The notes: generated by a model not told the origin, from the sequence alone. A DNA stretch of 64,000 nt from Reyranella soli (GCF_007992495.1 NZ_BKAJ01000004.1:186001-250000); one strand, 5' to 3'. Counted from the first letter of the stretch, positions 17,429 through 27,632 are shown. A program made the numbers and translations.

Positions 17429-18295
17429 TCAAGCTTTTCGTCGCGTCAGCCATCCGGAAAAAATCAGCGCACAGGCAGCGACGACCATGATGATGGTGGC
17501 GAGCGCATTGATCTGCGGATCGACGCCCAGCCGCACGCTGGAATAGACGCGCATCGGCAGGGTCTCCGACTGCGCGCCGGCGACGAACTGCGTGAGGATC
17601 AGGTCGTCGAGCGACAGCGTGAAGGCGAGCAGCCAGCCCGAGCCGACCGCGGGCGCGATCAGGGGCAGGGTGATGGTGCGGAAGGTGGTCCACGGCGTGG
17701 CGCCGAGATCCATCGCCGCTTCTTCGAGCGAGCGGTCGAAGTCGGCGAGGCGGGCCTGCACGACGACGGCCACGAAGGCGATCGAGAAGGTGATGTGGGC
17801 GATGGCGATGGTGAGGAAGCCGCGGATCGGCCAGCCCATGAGCCGGTCGGAGCCGACGAACAGCAGCAGCATGGAGATGCCCATCACCACTTCGGGCATG
17901 ACCATGGGCGCGATCACCAGGCTGCCGAACAGGGTGCGGCCGAAGAAGCGCGGCACGCGGGCGAGCGCATAGCCGGCCGCGAGGCCGATGACGGCCGCGA
18001 CGGTGGCGCTCACCAGCGCGATGCGCAGCGACAGCCAGGCGGCGCCGAGCATCGCCTCATTGGCGAACAGGGCGCTCCACCATTTGGTGGAGAAGCCGGC
18101 CCATACCGTGACCAGCCGCGATTCATTGAACGAATAGACGATCACCAGCGCGATCGGCAGGTAAAGAAAGGCGTAGCCGAAGGCGAGCATCGTGAAGGCG
18201 AAGCCTGCCTGCGCGAAGCCGAAGCGGGACTGGGGCGATGCCGTGCCTACGTCTCGGCTTCGCTTCGGCGAAGGCAGCCGCGCGCGGCCTGGCAT
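17429..18295 (-). CDS. Polyamine-type ABC transporter permease, PotI/PotC-like
   Basis: 288-residue permease with about six transmembrane segments and the ATPase-coupling loop EEAAMDLGATPWTTFRTITLP. It begins MPGRARLP; ATG 18295 shares its A with the TGA of the preceding permease gene (TGATG), a typical coupling arrangement. Residues 1-30 are a charged cytoplasmic tail. With the binding protein, ATPase and first permease upstream it completes a PotFGHI-type importer for putrescine or spermidine; the substrate is by family only. Confidence 0.88.
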   Translation of the reverse strand: MPGRARLPSPKRSRDVGTASPQSRFGFAQAGFAFTMLAFGYAFLYLPIALVIVYSFNESRLVTVWAGFSTKWWSALFANEAMLGAAWLSLRIALVSATVAAVIGLAAGYALARVPRFFGRTLFGSLVIAPMVMPEVVMGISMLLLFVGSDRLMGWPIRGFLTIAIAHITFSIAFVAVVVQARLADFDRSLEEAAMDLGATPWTTFRTITLPLIAPAVGSGWLLAFTLSLDDLILTQFVAGAQSETLPMRVYSSVRLGVDPQINALATIIMVVAACALIFSGWLTRRKA

Positions 18296-19131
18296 CACTG
18301 CCGCTCCAGGTTCTTGGCCTGCTGGCGCTGGAAGAGCGCGATCGGACCGACCAGCAACACCAGAAGACAGATCGCCACCGCGGAAGCGAGCGGCCAATCC
18401 GAATTGAGGAAGAATTCGTCCCACAGCACCTTGCCGATCATCAGCGTGCCGGTGCCGCCCAAAAGGTCGGGGATGACGAACTCGCCGACGGCCGGGATGA
18501 AGACCAGCAGGCAGCCCGCGAGGATGCCGGGCAGGGATTGCGGCAGGGTGACGGTGAGGAAGGCGACCAGCGGGCTGGCGCCGAGATCGGCCGCGGCTTC
18601 GAGCAGGCTGGTGTCGAGCTTCTCCAGCGCCGCATAGACCGGCAGCACCATGAAGGGCAGGTAAGCGTAGACGATGCCGAGATGGACGGCCCATTCGGTG
18701 CCCAGGATGGTGCCGGGATTGTCGACCAGGCCGGTGGCGCGCAGGAACTGGTTCAAGATGCCGTTGCTGGCAAGCAGGCCCATCCAGGCATAGACGCGGA
18801 TCAGGAACGACGTCCAGAAGGGCAGGATGACGGCCATCAGCAGCAGCGGCCGCAGGCCTGGCCGCGCGCGGGCGATGGCGTAGGCCATGGGATAGCCCAG
18901 CAGCAGGCAGAGCACCGTCGAGGCCGCGGCGATGCGCAAGGAGCCCAGCCAGGCCGCGAGGTAGAGATCGTCGGTGAAGAGCAGGCGGAAGTTCTTCAGC
19001 GACACGCCGAGATCGACCGGCGGCACGGCATCGGGATTGTTGACGCCGAAGGCGATCGCCAACACCAGCGCGAACGGCAGCAGGAAGAAGGTGGCGAGCC
19101 AGAGGTAGGGGAGCGCGATGACGAGGCGCAT
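18295..19131 (-). CDS. Polyamine-type ABC transporter permease, PotH/PotB-like
   Basis: 278-residue inner-membrane permease with six predicted segments and the EAA loop LEAAADLGASPLVAFLTVTLP. I chose ATG 19131 (MRLVIALPYLWLA). An in-frame ATG at 19164 lies within an intergenic repeat element, and the 11 extra residues are unlike the family. It is the third gene of the operon and is followed by the second permease with a one-base overlap. It is separated from the ATPase gene upstream by about 130 bases that hold the repeat. Confidence 0.87.
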   Translation of the reverse strand: MRLVIALPYLWLATFFLLPFALVLAIAFGVNNPDAVPPVDLGVSLKNFRLLFTDDLYLAAWLGSLRIAAASTVLCLLLGYPMAYAIARARPGLRPLLLMAVILPFWTSFLIRVYAWMGLLASNGILNQFLRATGLVDNPGTILGTEWAVHLGIVYAYLPFMVLPVYAALEKLDTSLLEAAADLGASPLVAFLTVTLPQSLPGILAGCLLVFIPAVGEFVIPDLLGGTGTLMIGKVLWDEFFLNSDWPLASAVAICLLVLLVGPIALFQRQQAKNLERQ

Positions 19132-19158
19132 GACTCTAGGTGCCCGCCGCGAGAAAGC

Positions 19159-19232
19159 TGTCATCCCGAGCGTAGCGAGGGACCTTTCCTGTTGCCTTAA
19201 AGGTCCCTCGGGCTTCGCCCTCGGGATGGCAG
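19159..19232. repeat. Intergenic hairpin repeat, family A, inside the pot operon
   Basis: Imperfect palindrome: TGTCATCCCGAGCGTAGCGA on the left and its near complement ending CCCTCGGGATGGCA on the right, around a short centre. Related copies are at 28629-28706, 41338-41412 (nested), 54213-54247 (one arm) and 54875-54951. It lies between the ATPase and permease genes of the polyamine operon. Confidence 0.75.
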
Positions 19233-19260
19233 TGGTCGCTGTTCGCGCGGCTATGCGTCA

Positions 19261-20262
19261 TCATTCTTCCAGCCTCTGCCCCGCATCCGCGGCCCAGCCC
19301 AGCCACACCTGCTGGCCGCGCGGCCAGGGTTCGCGCGGATGACGCGCGATGTTGGCCGTCGAGACCAGCAGTGTGCTGCCGTCCGTCAGCGCCACGCGGT
19401 AGAGCGAGCGGTCGCCCTCGTAGGCGATCTCGACGATGCAGCCCTGCTCGGCGTGGTCGGTGCTGGGCCGGGCGGCGAACAGGGCGATCTTCTCGGGCCG
19501 CAGCGCCAGCCAGGCGCGGCCGCCGTCGACGGGCAGGATGTTGGCGATGCCGATGAAGTCGGCGACGAAGCGCGAGCGCGGGTGCTCGTAGACCTCGTGC
19601 GGCGTGCCGACCTGGGCGATGCGGCCCTCGTTCATGACGGCGAGCCGGCCCGCCATGGACATCGCCTCCTCCTGGTCGTGCGTCACCATGACGAAGGTGA
19701 GCCCGAGCTGCTCCTGCAGGCGCACCAGTTCGAAGCGCGTGCCCTCGCGCAGCTTGCGGTCGAGCGCGGCCAGCGGCTCGTCGAGCAGCAGGAGCTTCGG
19801 CCGCTTGATCAGCGCGCGGGCCAGCGCCACGCGCTGGCGCTGCCCACCCGAGAGCTGCGCCGGCCGGCGCTTGCCGTGGTCGCCAAGCCGCACCTGGTCC
19901 AGCGCCTCGCCGACGCGTCGCGCGATCTCGCTGGCCGGCAGGCCCTCGCGGCGCAGGCCGTACCCCACGTTCGCCGCCACATCCATGTGCGGGAACAGGG
20001 CGTAGGACTGGAACATCATGTTGACCGGCCGGCGATGCGGCGGCACGCCGGTCATGTCCTGGCCATCGATCAGGACGTGGCCGGTATCGGGCGTCTCGAA
20101 GCCCGCGATCATGCGCAGCAAGGTGGTCTTGCCGCAGCCCGAGCCACCCAGGAGGGCGAACAGCTCGCCGCGCTGGATGTCGAGATCGACGCCGTCGACG
20201 GCGACGACCGTGCCGAAGCGCTTGGCGACCCCGGCGATGCTGACGATCGGCCCGGCGCTCAA
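19261..20262 (-). CDS. Polyamine-type ABC transporter ATPase, PotA/PotG-like
   Basis: 333 residues. The ATPase domain has Walker A GGSGCGKTT, Q-loop FQSYALFPHM, signature LSGGQRQRVALARAL, Walker B LLLLDEPLAALD and the switch VTHDQEEA; a C-terminal TOBE-type regulatory domain follows (from about 245). Start TTG 20262 is two bases past the binding-protein stop; no in-frame ATG fits better. It energises uptake through the two permeases encoded downstream. Confidence 0.9.
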   Translation of the reverse strand: MSAGPIVSIAGVAKRFGTVVAVDGVDLDIQRGELFALLGGSGCGKTTLLRMIAGFETPDTGHVLIDGQDMTGVPPHRRPVNMMFQSYALFPHMDVAANVGYGLRREGLPASEIARRVGEALDQVRLGDHGKRRPAQLSGGQRQRVALARALIKRPKLLLLDEPLAALDRKLREGTRFELVRLQEQLGLTFVMVTHDQEEAMSMAGRLAVMNEGRIAQVGTPHEVYEHPRSRFVADFIGIANILPVDGGRAWLALRPEKIALFAARPSTDHAEQGCIVEIAYEGDRSLYRVALTDGSTLLVSTANIARHPREPWPRGQQVWLGWAADAGQRLEE

Positions 20263-20263
20263 T

Positions 20264-21346
20264 TCATCGACCCGTCTTCACCGTGGTCCACAGCCTGGTG
20301 CGCTCGCGCGTCTGCTCGGCGTTGCCGGCGGTGATGGTATAGAACTTGGCGCGCACGTCGGCGGGCGGATAGATCAGCGGGTTGCTGGAAATGTCCTTGG
20401 GCAGCAGTGCCGTCGCCGGCAGGTTGGCGTTGGCGTAGCCGGTGAGCTCGCTCGAGGCCGCCGCGACCTTGGGCTCGAGCAGGAAGTCGAGGAAGCGCAG
20501 CGCATTGTCGGCGTTGGGCGCATCCTTGGGGATCGCGGCGACGTCGATCCACAGCAGCGAGCCCTCGCGCGGGATGGCATAGGCGATGGTCTGCTTGTCC
20601 TTGGCCTTGGCGGCGCGATCGCGCGCCTGGAAGATGTCGCCGGAATAGCCGAAGGCGAGGCAGATGTCGCCGCCGGCCAGCGCGTTGATGTACTCCGAGG
20701 AATGGAACTTGCGGATGAAGGGTCGCACCGCCTTCACGACGTCGGCCGCCTTGGCGAGGTCCTCGGGCTTCTTGGAATCGGGGTCGAGCCCGAGATATTT
20801 CAACGCCGCGGGGAAGACGTCGGTGGCGCTGTCGAGGATCATGACGCCGCAATCGGCGAACTTCGACACGATCGCGGGATCGAAGATCATCTTCAGCGAA
20901 TCGACCGGCGCGTCGGCCATGCGTTTCTTCACGGCGTCGACGTTGTAGCCGATGCCCGTGGTGCCCCACATCCAGGGGATGGCGTGCGCGTTGCCCGGAT
21001 CGTACTTGGCCAGCGCGCCCATGATCTCGGGATCGAGGTTCTTCAGGTTCTTGAGCCTGGCCTTGTCGAGCGGCTTGTAGAGGTTGGCGGCGAGCTGGCG
21101 CACGAAGAACGGCGAGGCCGTCGGCACCACGACGTCGTAGCCCGAGCGGCCGGCGCGCAATTTGGCTTCCAGGATCTCGTTGGAATCGTAGGTCGTGTAG
21201 TTGACCTTTATGCCGGTGTCCTTCTCGAAGGCTTTTAGCTGATCCTCGGCGATATAGTCGGACCAGTTGTAGACGTTGACCTGCCCCTGGCCGAAGGCGG
21301 GGGCGACCGCGAAGGCAAGCAGCGAGGCGAGACGAGGCAGGCGCAT
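20264..21346 (-). CDS. Polyamine-type ABC transporter substrate-binding protein, PotD/PotF-like
   Basis: 360-residue periplasmic binding protein: a signal peptide (LASLLAFAVAPAFGQ), then the hallmark VNVYNWSDYIAEDQLKAFEK of spermidine/putrescine receptors. Aromatic residues that usually line the polyamine pocket (the W of YNWSDY, the W of IPWMWGTTGIGYN) are present. It is first in the operon, ahead of the ATPase and two permeases. Putrescine is the likely ligand by family, but the pocket residues were not compared in detail. Confidence 0.9.
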   Translation of the reverse strand: MRLPRLASLLAFAVAPAFGQGQVNVYNWSDYIAEDQLKAFEKDTGIKVNYTTYDSNEILEAKLRAGRSGYDVVVPTASPFFVRQLAANLYKPLDKARLKNLKNLDPEIMGALAKYDPGNAHAIPWMWGTTGIGYNVDAVKKRMADAPVDSLKMIFDPAIVSKFADCGVMILDSATDVFPAALKYLGLDPDSKKPEDLAKAADVVKAVRPFIRKFHSSEYINALAGGDICLAFGYSGDIFQARDRAAKAKDKQTIAYAIPREGSLLWIDVAAIPKDAPNADNALRFLDFLLEPKVAAASSELTGYANANLPATALLPKDISSNPLIYPPADVRAKFYTITAGNAEQTRERTRLWTTVKTGR

Positions 21347-21433
21347 TAAATACTCCGGAACGACGCGGCATCATTCCGGCGGGCCCTGTGAAAGGCAAGC
21401 GGCCCCTGCCGGACGGCCGCGCCCTTTCGTCCT

Positions 21434-22783
21434 TCAGGCCAGTTGCTGCCGATGCAGATTGCGCGTCAGCCACATGGCGATGGACAGCACCGCGAACAGC
21501 ACTACCGAGCCCGTGAGCAGGGCCACATCCTCGAGCTGGAGCAGGCCGTAGAGACCGCCGAACAGGCCGGCGAGGATGGTGCCGAAGGCCAACGCCGGGG
21601 CGGTGCGGCCCTGCAGGGCGCGGCTGTAGATCGTCGCCTGGATGACCACGGCCGCCGCACTCGCCAGGTAGGCCAGGGCAAAGCCGATCTGTTCGCTGAT
21701 CGACAGCAGCAGCAGGTAGAACACGCAGAGCGACAGGCCGATCAGGCCATATTGGGCGGCGTGCGGGCGCGTGCCGGTGGCGAGCTCGAACAGGAGGCTG
21801 GCCGCGAAGGTGAGCCCGATGAACATGATGCCGTACTTGATAGCGCGGTCGGTCTCGCGATAGGCGTCGACCGGCGTTAGCAGCGTCACGCCGAAGGCCG
21901 AGCCCAGCACGGTTTTCGCCGAAGGGTCGTTGCGCACGTTGAGGGTGTCCCAGAGCTGGCCGTAGGGCCGGCCGAGATCCGACGTCGCCCATTTGGCGCT
22001 GAAGCCGCCGGTGGCGACCGTCTGGCTGAGGGGCAGTCGTCCGAAGAAGCTGGGCGAGGGCCATGGGGCGTCGAGCGTCGCCTCCGTGCGGCGGCCGAGC
22101 GGCACCAGGGCAAGCTTGCCGCTGCCGGCGATGGCGATGCGAAAGCGCACCTGGACGACCTCGCGGTCGCTGAGCGTGGCGGCGGCAACCGCGGCCTTGA
22201 GCGACGACAGCGAGCCTCCCGAGATCGACGTCCAGTCGACCTTCTGGCCATCGATCTCGACGCCGTCGCCGTCGATCGAGCGCGTATCGCTGACGCCGAT
22301 CTCGAGGCGGGCCGCCGACCATTCGGCTTCGCGCTGGTCGGCGAGAAGCTCGCGCAGGGCGCTGGTCTGGAACTCGGCCGTGACGTCGAGCGTGGCGGTG
22401 TAGACGTTGACGCTGAACAGGCCGCGCCGGCGCTGCTGCGGCTGGATATGGCCGTCGATCGTGAGCTTCTCGGGCAGGAGAGTGAGTGCTCCCAGGTAGG
22501 TGCGCCGGTAGGGCACCACGATCATCGGGCCGACGAAGGTCTGCTCGCCGCCCCATGCCTCGCTGACGCTCTTGGTCGCCTCGGCCTCGAAGGTGAGCCG
22601 ATCGGCGATGACGCCGCCGATCATGTTGAGGGGAATGGTGAGCACGAGCGTCAGGAAGCCCAGCACGGCCAGGCGCGCGACAAGGTTGTCGCTTGCCAGG
22701 AACGTCCGCAGCTGCTGCAGCCCGCCGGGCGCGGTTTGCCGCGGCGGCGTCGGAAGGGGCGGGGGCAGGGCGTCGTCGGTCAT
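21434..22783 (-). CDS. creD: CreD-family inner membrane protein
   Basis: 449 residues. A first transmembrane segment (near 35-60) is followed by a large periplasmic domain (about 65-300) and then about five transmembrane segments. The sequences VGPMIVVPYRR, FGRLPLSQ-type loops and YGLIGLSLCVFYLLLLSISEQIGF (in part) identify the CreD family. In E. coli, CreD is the main target of the CreBC two-component system and affects envelope properties and colicin tolerance. Here creD is divergent from creBC across a 131-bp gap that contains a candidate CreB site. Function beyond the family name is unknown. Confidence 0.88.
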   Translation of the reverse strand: MTDDALPPPLPTPPRQTAPGGLQQLRTFLASDNLVARLAVLGFLTLVLTIPLNMIGGVIADRLTFEAEATKSVSEAWGGEQTFVGPMIVVPYRRTYLGALTLLPEKLTIDGHIQPQQRRRGLFSVNVYTATLDVTAEFQTSALRELLADQREAEWSAARLEIGVSDTRSIDGDGVEIDGQKVDWTSISGGSLSSLKAAVAAATLSDREVVQVRFRIAIAGSGKLALVPLGRRTEATLDAPWPSPSFFGRLPLSQTVATGGFSAKWATSDLGRPYGQLWDTLNVRNDPSAKTVLGSAFGVTLLTPVDAYRETDRAIKYGIMFIGLTFAASLLFELATGTRPHAAQYGLIGLSLCVFYLLLLSISEQIGFALAYLASAAAVVIQATIYSRALQGRTAPALAFGTILAGLFGGLYGLLQLEDVALLTGSVVLFAVLSIAMWLTRNLHRQQLA

Positions 22784-22837
22784 CGAATACCTCCACGGGG
22801 CGGAGGCGGCAGGATCGGTTGGCGGCGTGCAGCACCG

Positions 22838-22854
22838 GTGGAGCGTTTGTGGAG
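22838..22854 (+). promoter_or_regulatory. Candidate CreB-binding direct repeat
   Basis: GTGGAG at 22838-22843 is repeated at 22849-22854, an 11-base period. E. coli CreB recognises a direct repeat of the same period (TTCAC, six bases, TTCAC). A further inverted copy (CTCCAC) occurs near 22793. The repeat lies 55 bases from creD and 60 from creB, in the divergent promoter region. Confidence 0.45.
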
Positions 22855-22914
22855 ATTTGGTGCAAATGCCTTCACGCCCGTCGACACCGTCGGGCCGGGC
22901 GCTAGACTCCTGTC

Positions 22915-23589
22915 ATGCAGAAGGTCCTGGTCGTCGACGACGATCCGCATATCCGGGATGTCGTGTGCTTTGCCCTGCGGCGCGCCGGCTACCAGCCGCT
23001 GACCGCGGGCGATGGCATGGCCGCCCTCGACGTTGCCGGGCGCGAGAGACCGGCGCTGGTGGTCCTCGATATCCTGATGCCCGAGCTCGACGGCACCGAA
23101 GTGTGCAAGCGCCTGCGCAAGGGCTCGGACGTGCCGATCATCTTCCTCACCTCCAAGGACGAGGAACTGGATCGCATCCTGGGCCTCGAGCTCGGCGCCG
23201 ACGACTATGTGGTGAAGCCGTTCAGCCCGCGCGAGCTGGTGGCGCGCGTCAAGACTGTGCTGCGCCGCAAGGCACCGGTGGAGAGCGAGCAGCAGAGGCT
23301 GGTGCGCGGCCGGCTGGTGATCGACGTCGAGGCGATCGCGGCGCGCTGGGATGGCACCGAGGTGCCGCTCACCGCCACCGAGTTCGCGCTCCTGAAGGCG
23401 ATCGCCGCCCAGCCGCGCCGCGTCTTCACGCGCGAGAACCTGATGACCGCCTCCTATGCCGGCGCCCGCTTCGTCAGCGACCGCACCATCGACAGCCACG
23501 TCCGCCACATCCGCGCCAAGTTCCAGTCGGCGGGCGGCGATCCGATCGAGACGGTGCATGGCGTAGGCTATCGCCTGGCCGCGACCTGA
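22915..23589 (+). CDS. creB: Response regulator, OmpR/CreB type
   Basis: 224 residues: a receiver domain (1-118) with acidic pocket DDD (8-10), phospho-acceptor D52 in VLDILMPELDG and K in DDYVVKPFSP, then an OmpR-type winged helix (about 130-224) ending in HGVGYRLAAT. It lies one base upstream of the kinase gene and divergent from creD, so it is the obvious CreB equivalent. Its likely targets are creD and itself via the direct repeat in the shared promoter region. Confidence 0.9.
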   Translation: MQKVLVVDDDPHIRDVVCFALRRAGYQPLTAGDGMAALDVAGRERPALVVLDILMPELDGTEVCKRLRKGSDVPIIFLTSKDEELDRILGLELGADDYVVKPFSPRELVARVKTVLRRKAPVESEQQRLVRGRLVIDVEAIAARWDGTEVPLTATEFALLKAIAAQPRRVFTRENLMTASYAGARFVSDRTIDSHVRHIRAKFQSAGGDPIETVHGVGYRLAAT

Positions 23590-23590
23590 C

Positions 23591-25192
23591 ATGCGCCGCC
23601 GCCTGCCGCGCGCGCGCACGCTGCTGCTCGCGACGTATCTCGCCGTGCTGCTGCTGCCGGTGGGCGGCATCACCTTCCTGCGGCTCTATGAAAGCGCGCT
23701 GATCCGCCAGACCGAGGCCGAGCTTCTGGCCCAGGCCGCCGTGCTGTCGGCGGCCTATCGCACGGCCTGGCTCGAGCGCGCTACGCCGGCCGAACTCGTC
23801 GCCACGCCGCGCGCAACCGCGGACTGGAATGTGACGCCCACGCCCTATTCGCCGGAGCGCTGGCGCGCCCTGCTACCGCAACTCGATCTCGCCGATTCGC
23901 CCATCCTGCCGCGCGCGCCCGAAGCTGCGCCGGCAAACGAGCCGGCCGACCCGATTGCGCGCGCCGTGGCCAAGACGCTGACACCGGTGCTCGCCAACGT
24001 GCGCGAGATGACGCTGGCTGCCATCCGCGTCGTCGATGCGCACGGGATCGTGGTCGCGGCGACCGCCGATGCCGATCTCGGCCGGAGCCTGATCGGCCAG
24101 CAGGAGGTGGCGCAGGCGCTGCAGGGGGCACCGGTGGCAGTGCTGCGCGAACGCCCACCGATCACCGGCAGCCCGAGCTGGGAATCGATCAGCCGCGCCA
24201 CGACGCTGCGCGTGTTCGTCACGGTGCCGGTGGTGGCGGACGGGCACGTGCTGGGGGCCGTGCTGGTGTCGCGGACGCCGCGCAACATCGTGCAGACGCT
24301 GTACAGCAAGCGCCATGCCCTGTTGGCGCTGGCGGTGGTGCTGATCGCTGCGGTGGCGGTGCTGGCCTGGTTCGCGGGCTATACGGTGGTGCGGCCGACG
24401 CGCCAGCTGGCGGCAATGGCCGAGCGCGTGGCGGCAGGCGATGTGCGCGCCGTCCAGCCGCTGGCGGCGCCGATGACGCGCGAGGCGCAATCGCTGTCGG
24501 ACTCGATCATGGTCATGGCGCGCACCCTGCAGGCGCGTGCCGACTATGTGCGCGAACTGGCGCTCAGCGTCAGCCACGAGCTCAAGACGCCGCTCACCGG
24601 CATCCGCGGCAGCACCGAGCTTTTGCGCGACCATCTCGAGGAGATGTCCGCGGAGGAGAGCGCCAAGTTTTTGGCCAACATCCTGGACGATACCGCGCGG
24701 CTGGAGCGGCTGGTGCGCCGCATCCTCGAACTGGCGCGGGCCGATGCTCTCATGCCGAGCGGCAAGGAGACCTGCGACGTGGCCGGCATCGTGCGTGAGA
24801 TGGCGGAGACCGCGCGCGGCAAGGGGCAGAAGGTGTCGGTCGAGGGCGCGGAGCCGCTCGCCGCCGCGATTGACCGTGAGTCATTCGATATCGTGCTCTC
24901 GAACCTGCTGGAGAATGCCTGGCAACACGGCGGGCCCGCGGCGTCGGTACGCATCGCGGCGCGCGCCGCGCCAGACGGCGTGGTGGTCGAGGTCTCGGAC
25001 GATGGGCGCGGCATCTCATCGGGCAACAGCGAGCGCGTGTTCGACCGCTTCTTCACGACGGCGCGCGAGGCCGGCGGCACGGGCCTTGGCCTCGCGATCG
25101 CTCGCCAGCGCGTGGCGGCGTTCGGTGGTGACATCACCCTGCTGCCGGCCGAGCGCGGCGCGGCGTTTCGCGTCAGGCTGCGGGCGGCCTAG
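23591..25192 (+). CDS. creC: Sensor histidine kinase, CreC type
   Basis: 533 residues. Transmembrane segment 1 (about 11-30), a periplasmic sensor region (30-235), transmembrane segment 2 (about 240-262), HAMP, then a dimerisation domain with H329 in SVSHELKTPLTGI and an ATPase domain with LSNLLENAWQHGG, VEVSDDGRGI, FDRFFTTAREAGGTGLGLAI. It would phosphorylate CreB; the signal is unknown, although CreC in E. coli responds to carbon and fermentation state. Its stop abuts the stop of the convergent livF gene with no gap. Confidence 0.9.
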   Translation: MRRRLPRARTLLLATYLAVLLLPVGGITFLRLYESALIRQTEAELLAQAAVLSAAYRTAWLERATPAELVATPRATADWNVTPTPYSPERWRALLPQLDLADSPILPRAPEAAPANEPADPIARAVAKTLTPVLANVREMTLAAIRVVDAHGIVVAATADADLGRSLIGQQEVAQALQGAPVAVLRERPPITGSPSWESISRATTLRVFVTVPVVADGHVLGAVLVSRTPRNIVQTLYSKRHALLALAVVLIAAVAVLAWFAGYTVVRPTRQLAAMAERVAAGDVRAVQPLAAPMTREAQSLSDSIMVMARTLQARADYVRELALSVSHELKTPLTGIRGSTELLRDHLEEMSAEESAKFLANILDDTARLERLVRRILELARADALMPSGKETCDVAGIVREMAETARGKGQKVSVEGAEPLAAAIDRESFDIVLSNLLENAWQHGGPAASVRIAARAAPDGVVVEVSDDGRGISSGNSERVFDRFFTTAREAGGTGLGLAIARQRVAAFGGDITLLPAERGAAFRVRLRAA

Positions 25193-25893
<701 letters not shown>

Positions 25894-25894
<1 letters not shown>

Positions 25895-26646
25895 CAGGCG
25901 TCTCCCTCGCCGAGATAGGCCTGGCGCACCTCGGCGTTGGCGCGGATCTCGGCCGGCGTGCCCGAGGCAATGGCGCGGCCGTAGACCAGCACGGTGATGC
26001 GGTCGGCGAGCTGGAAGACGGCATCCATGTCATGCTCGATCAGCAGCATGCCGCGGCGGTCCTTCAGCCCCTGCAGGAAGCCGATCATGCGCTGCGATTC
26101 CTCGACACCCATGCCGGCCATGGGCTCGTCGAGCAGCAGCAGCTTGGGATCGCCCGCCAGCGCCATGGCGATCTCGAGCTGGCGCTGCTCACCGTGGCTC
26201 AACGCCGAGGCGGGCGTGTTGGCGCGGGCGGGCAGTCCGACCGCTTCGAGACCGCGCCGCGCAGGCGCCCGCAGGCTTTCGTCGCGGCGCGTGTCGGCCA
26301 GGAAGCGGAAGGAATGGCCGGCATGGGCCTGCACGGCCAGCGCCACGTTGTCGAGGGCGGTGAACTCGCGCAGCACCGAGGTGATCTGGAAGGAGCGTGC
26401 GAGGCCGAGCCGCACCCGCGCATGCATGGGCAGATGGGTGATGTCGCGGCCGGCGAAATGGATGGTGCCGGTGTCGGGCCTGAGGTTGCCGGTGAGCTGG
26501 CTCACCAAGGTGGTCTTGCCGGCGCCGTTCGGGCCGATCAGGGCATGGATCTCGCCTGGGCGCACGTCGATCGAGACGTTGTCGGTCGCGACCAAGCCGC
26601 CGAAGCGCTTGATCAGGCCGGTGGCGGAGAGCAGCGGCTCAGCCAT
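25894..26646 (-). CDS. livG: Liv-type ABC transporter ATPase 1, benzoate operon
   Basis: 250 residues with Walker A GPNGAGKTT, Q-loop region SFQITSVLREFTALDNVALA, signature LSHGEQRQLEIAMAL, Walker B LLLLDEPMAGMG and switch LIEHDMDAVF. I chose ATG 26646 (MAEPLLSATGLIKRFGG), which overlaps livM by eight bases; an in-frame start at 26673 would add a non-conserved tail. It pairs with livF and the two permeases. Confidence 0.88.
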
Positions 26647-27628
26647 GGCGGCGCCACTCTTTCGGTGAACCAAACAGGGAATCGATGCCGCCCTTGGCGT
26701 AGAGCGCGATCAGCACCAGCATGGGGCCGAACACGATCTGCCAGTACTCGCCCCAGCCTTTGTGGAACAGGTCGAGGATCGGCTTCAGCGATTCCTCCAG
26801 CACGAAGAAGGCGATGGTGCCGTAGAGCGGTCCGAACAAGGTGCCCATGCCGCCCAGCACGACGATGACGATGAGATCGCCCGACTTCACCCAGGACATC
26901 ATGGCGGGCGAGATGTAGGCGCCCTCGTTGGCGAGCAGGATGCCGGCGAGGCCACCAAAGGCGCCCGACAGCGTGAACGCAGCCAGGCGATAGCGGAACA
27001 CCGGGAAGCCCAGCGCCGTCATGCGCAGGTCGTTGGACTTGGCGCCGCGGATCACCAGGCCGAAGCGCGAGTTGGCGAAGCGGCTGCAGAACCAAAGGGT
27101 GCCGCAGAGCAGCGCGAAGCACAGCCAGTAGAACGACGCTTTGTCGCGCAGGTCGATGACGCCGGGGAAGCGGCTGCGGCTGATATTGAGGCCGTCGTCG
27201 GCGCCGTAGGCCTCCAGCCCGCCACCGACATAGAAGACGAGCTGGGCGAAGGCCAAGGTGATCATGATGAAGTAGAGGCCGCGCGTGCGCAGTGACAGCG
27301 CACCGACCAGCGCAGCCCACAGCGTCGCCGCGATGATGGCGACGGGCCATTGGATCCAGCCGCTGGCGACGCCGTGATGGCTCAGGATGCCGACGGCATA
27401 GCCGCCGATGCCGAAGAACACGGCGTGGCCAAAGCTCACCAGGCCGCCATAGCCCAGGATCATGTTGAGGCTGACGGCGGCGATCGCCCAGATGACGATG
27501 CGGGTGCCGATCGACAGGAGATAGCGCTGGTCGAAGGCCTGGGTCAGCAACGGCAGGACGGCGAGGATGACCAGCAGCAGGGCGGTGATGAGCCCGCGCG
27601 GCGTGCGGAGGGAGGCGATGAAGCTCAT
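26639..27628 (-). CDS. livM: Liv-type ABC transporter permease LivM, benzoate operon
   Basis: 329-residue permease with about nine or ten transmembrane segments. Typical LivM sequences are present: SLNMILGYGGLVSFGHAVFFGIGGYAVG (in part) near residue 55 and VVLGGMGTLFGPLYGTIAF near residue 270. ATG 27628 is preceded by GGAAGA, which comes from the arm of a hairpin repeat. An upstream in-frame start at 27703 would lie in that repeat and is rejected. It is the fourth gene of the ligase-transporter operon. Confidence 0.88.
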   Translation of the reverse strand: MSFIASLRTPRGLITALLLVILAVLPLLTQAFDQRYLLSIGTRIVIWAIAAVSLNMILGYGGLVSFGHAVFFGIGGYAVGILSHHGVASGWIQWPVAIIAATLWAALVGALSLRTRGLYFIMITLAFAQLVFYVGGGLEAYGADDGLNISRSRFPGVIDLRDKASFYWLCFALLCGTLWFCSRFANSRFGLVIRGAKSNDLRMTALGFPVFRYRLAAFTLSGAFGGLAGILLANEGAYISPAMMSWVKSGDLIVIVVLGGMGTLFGPLYGTIAFFVLEESLKPILDLFHKGWGEYWQIVFGPMLVLIALYAKGGIDSLFGSPKEWRRHG

Positions 27629-27632
27629 GATT

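Noticed and set aside
16613-18637. A 674-residue plus-strand frame across sorA and the pot permease gene
   Set aside because: It is opposite clear sulfite dehydrogenase and permease genes, rich in Arg, Gln, His and Glu, with no recognisable domain.
19129-19164. Start of the PotH-like permease at ATG 19164
   Set aside because: That codon lies in the family A repeat and would add residues encoded by the repeat; ATG 19131 matches the family start.
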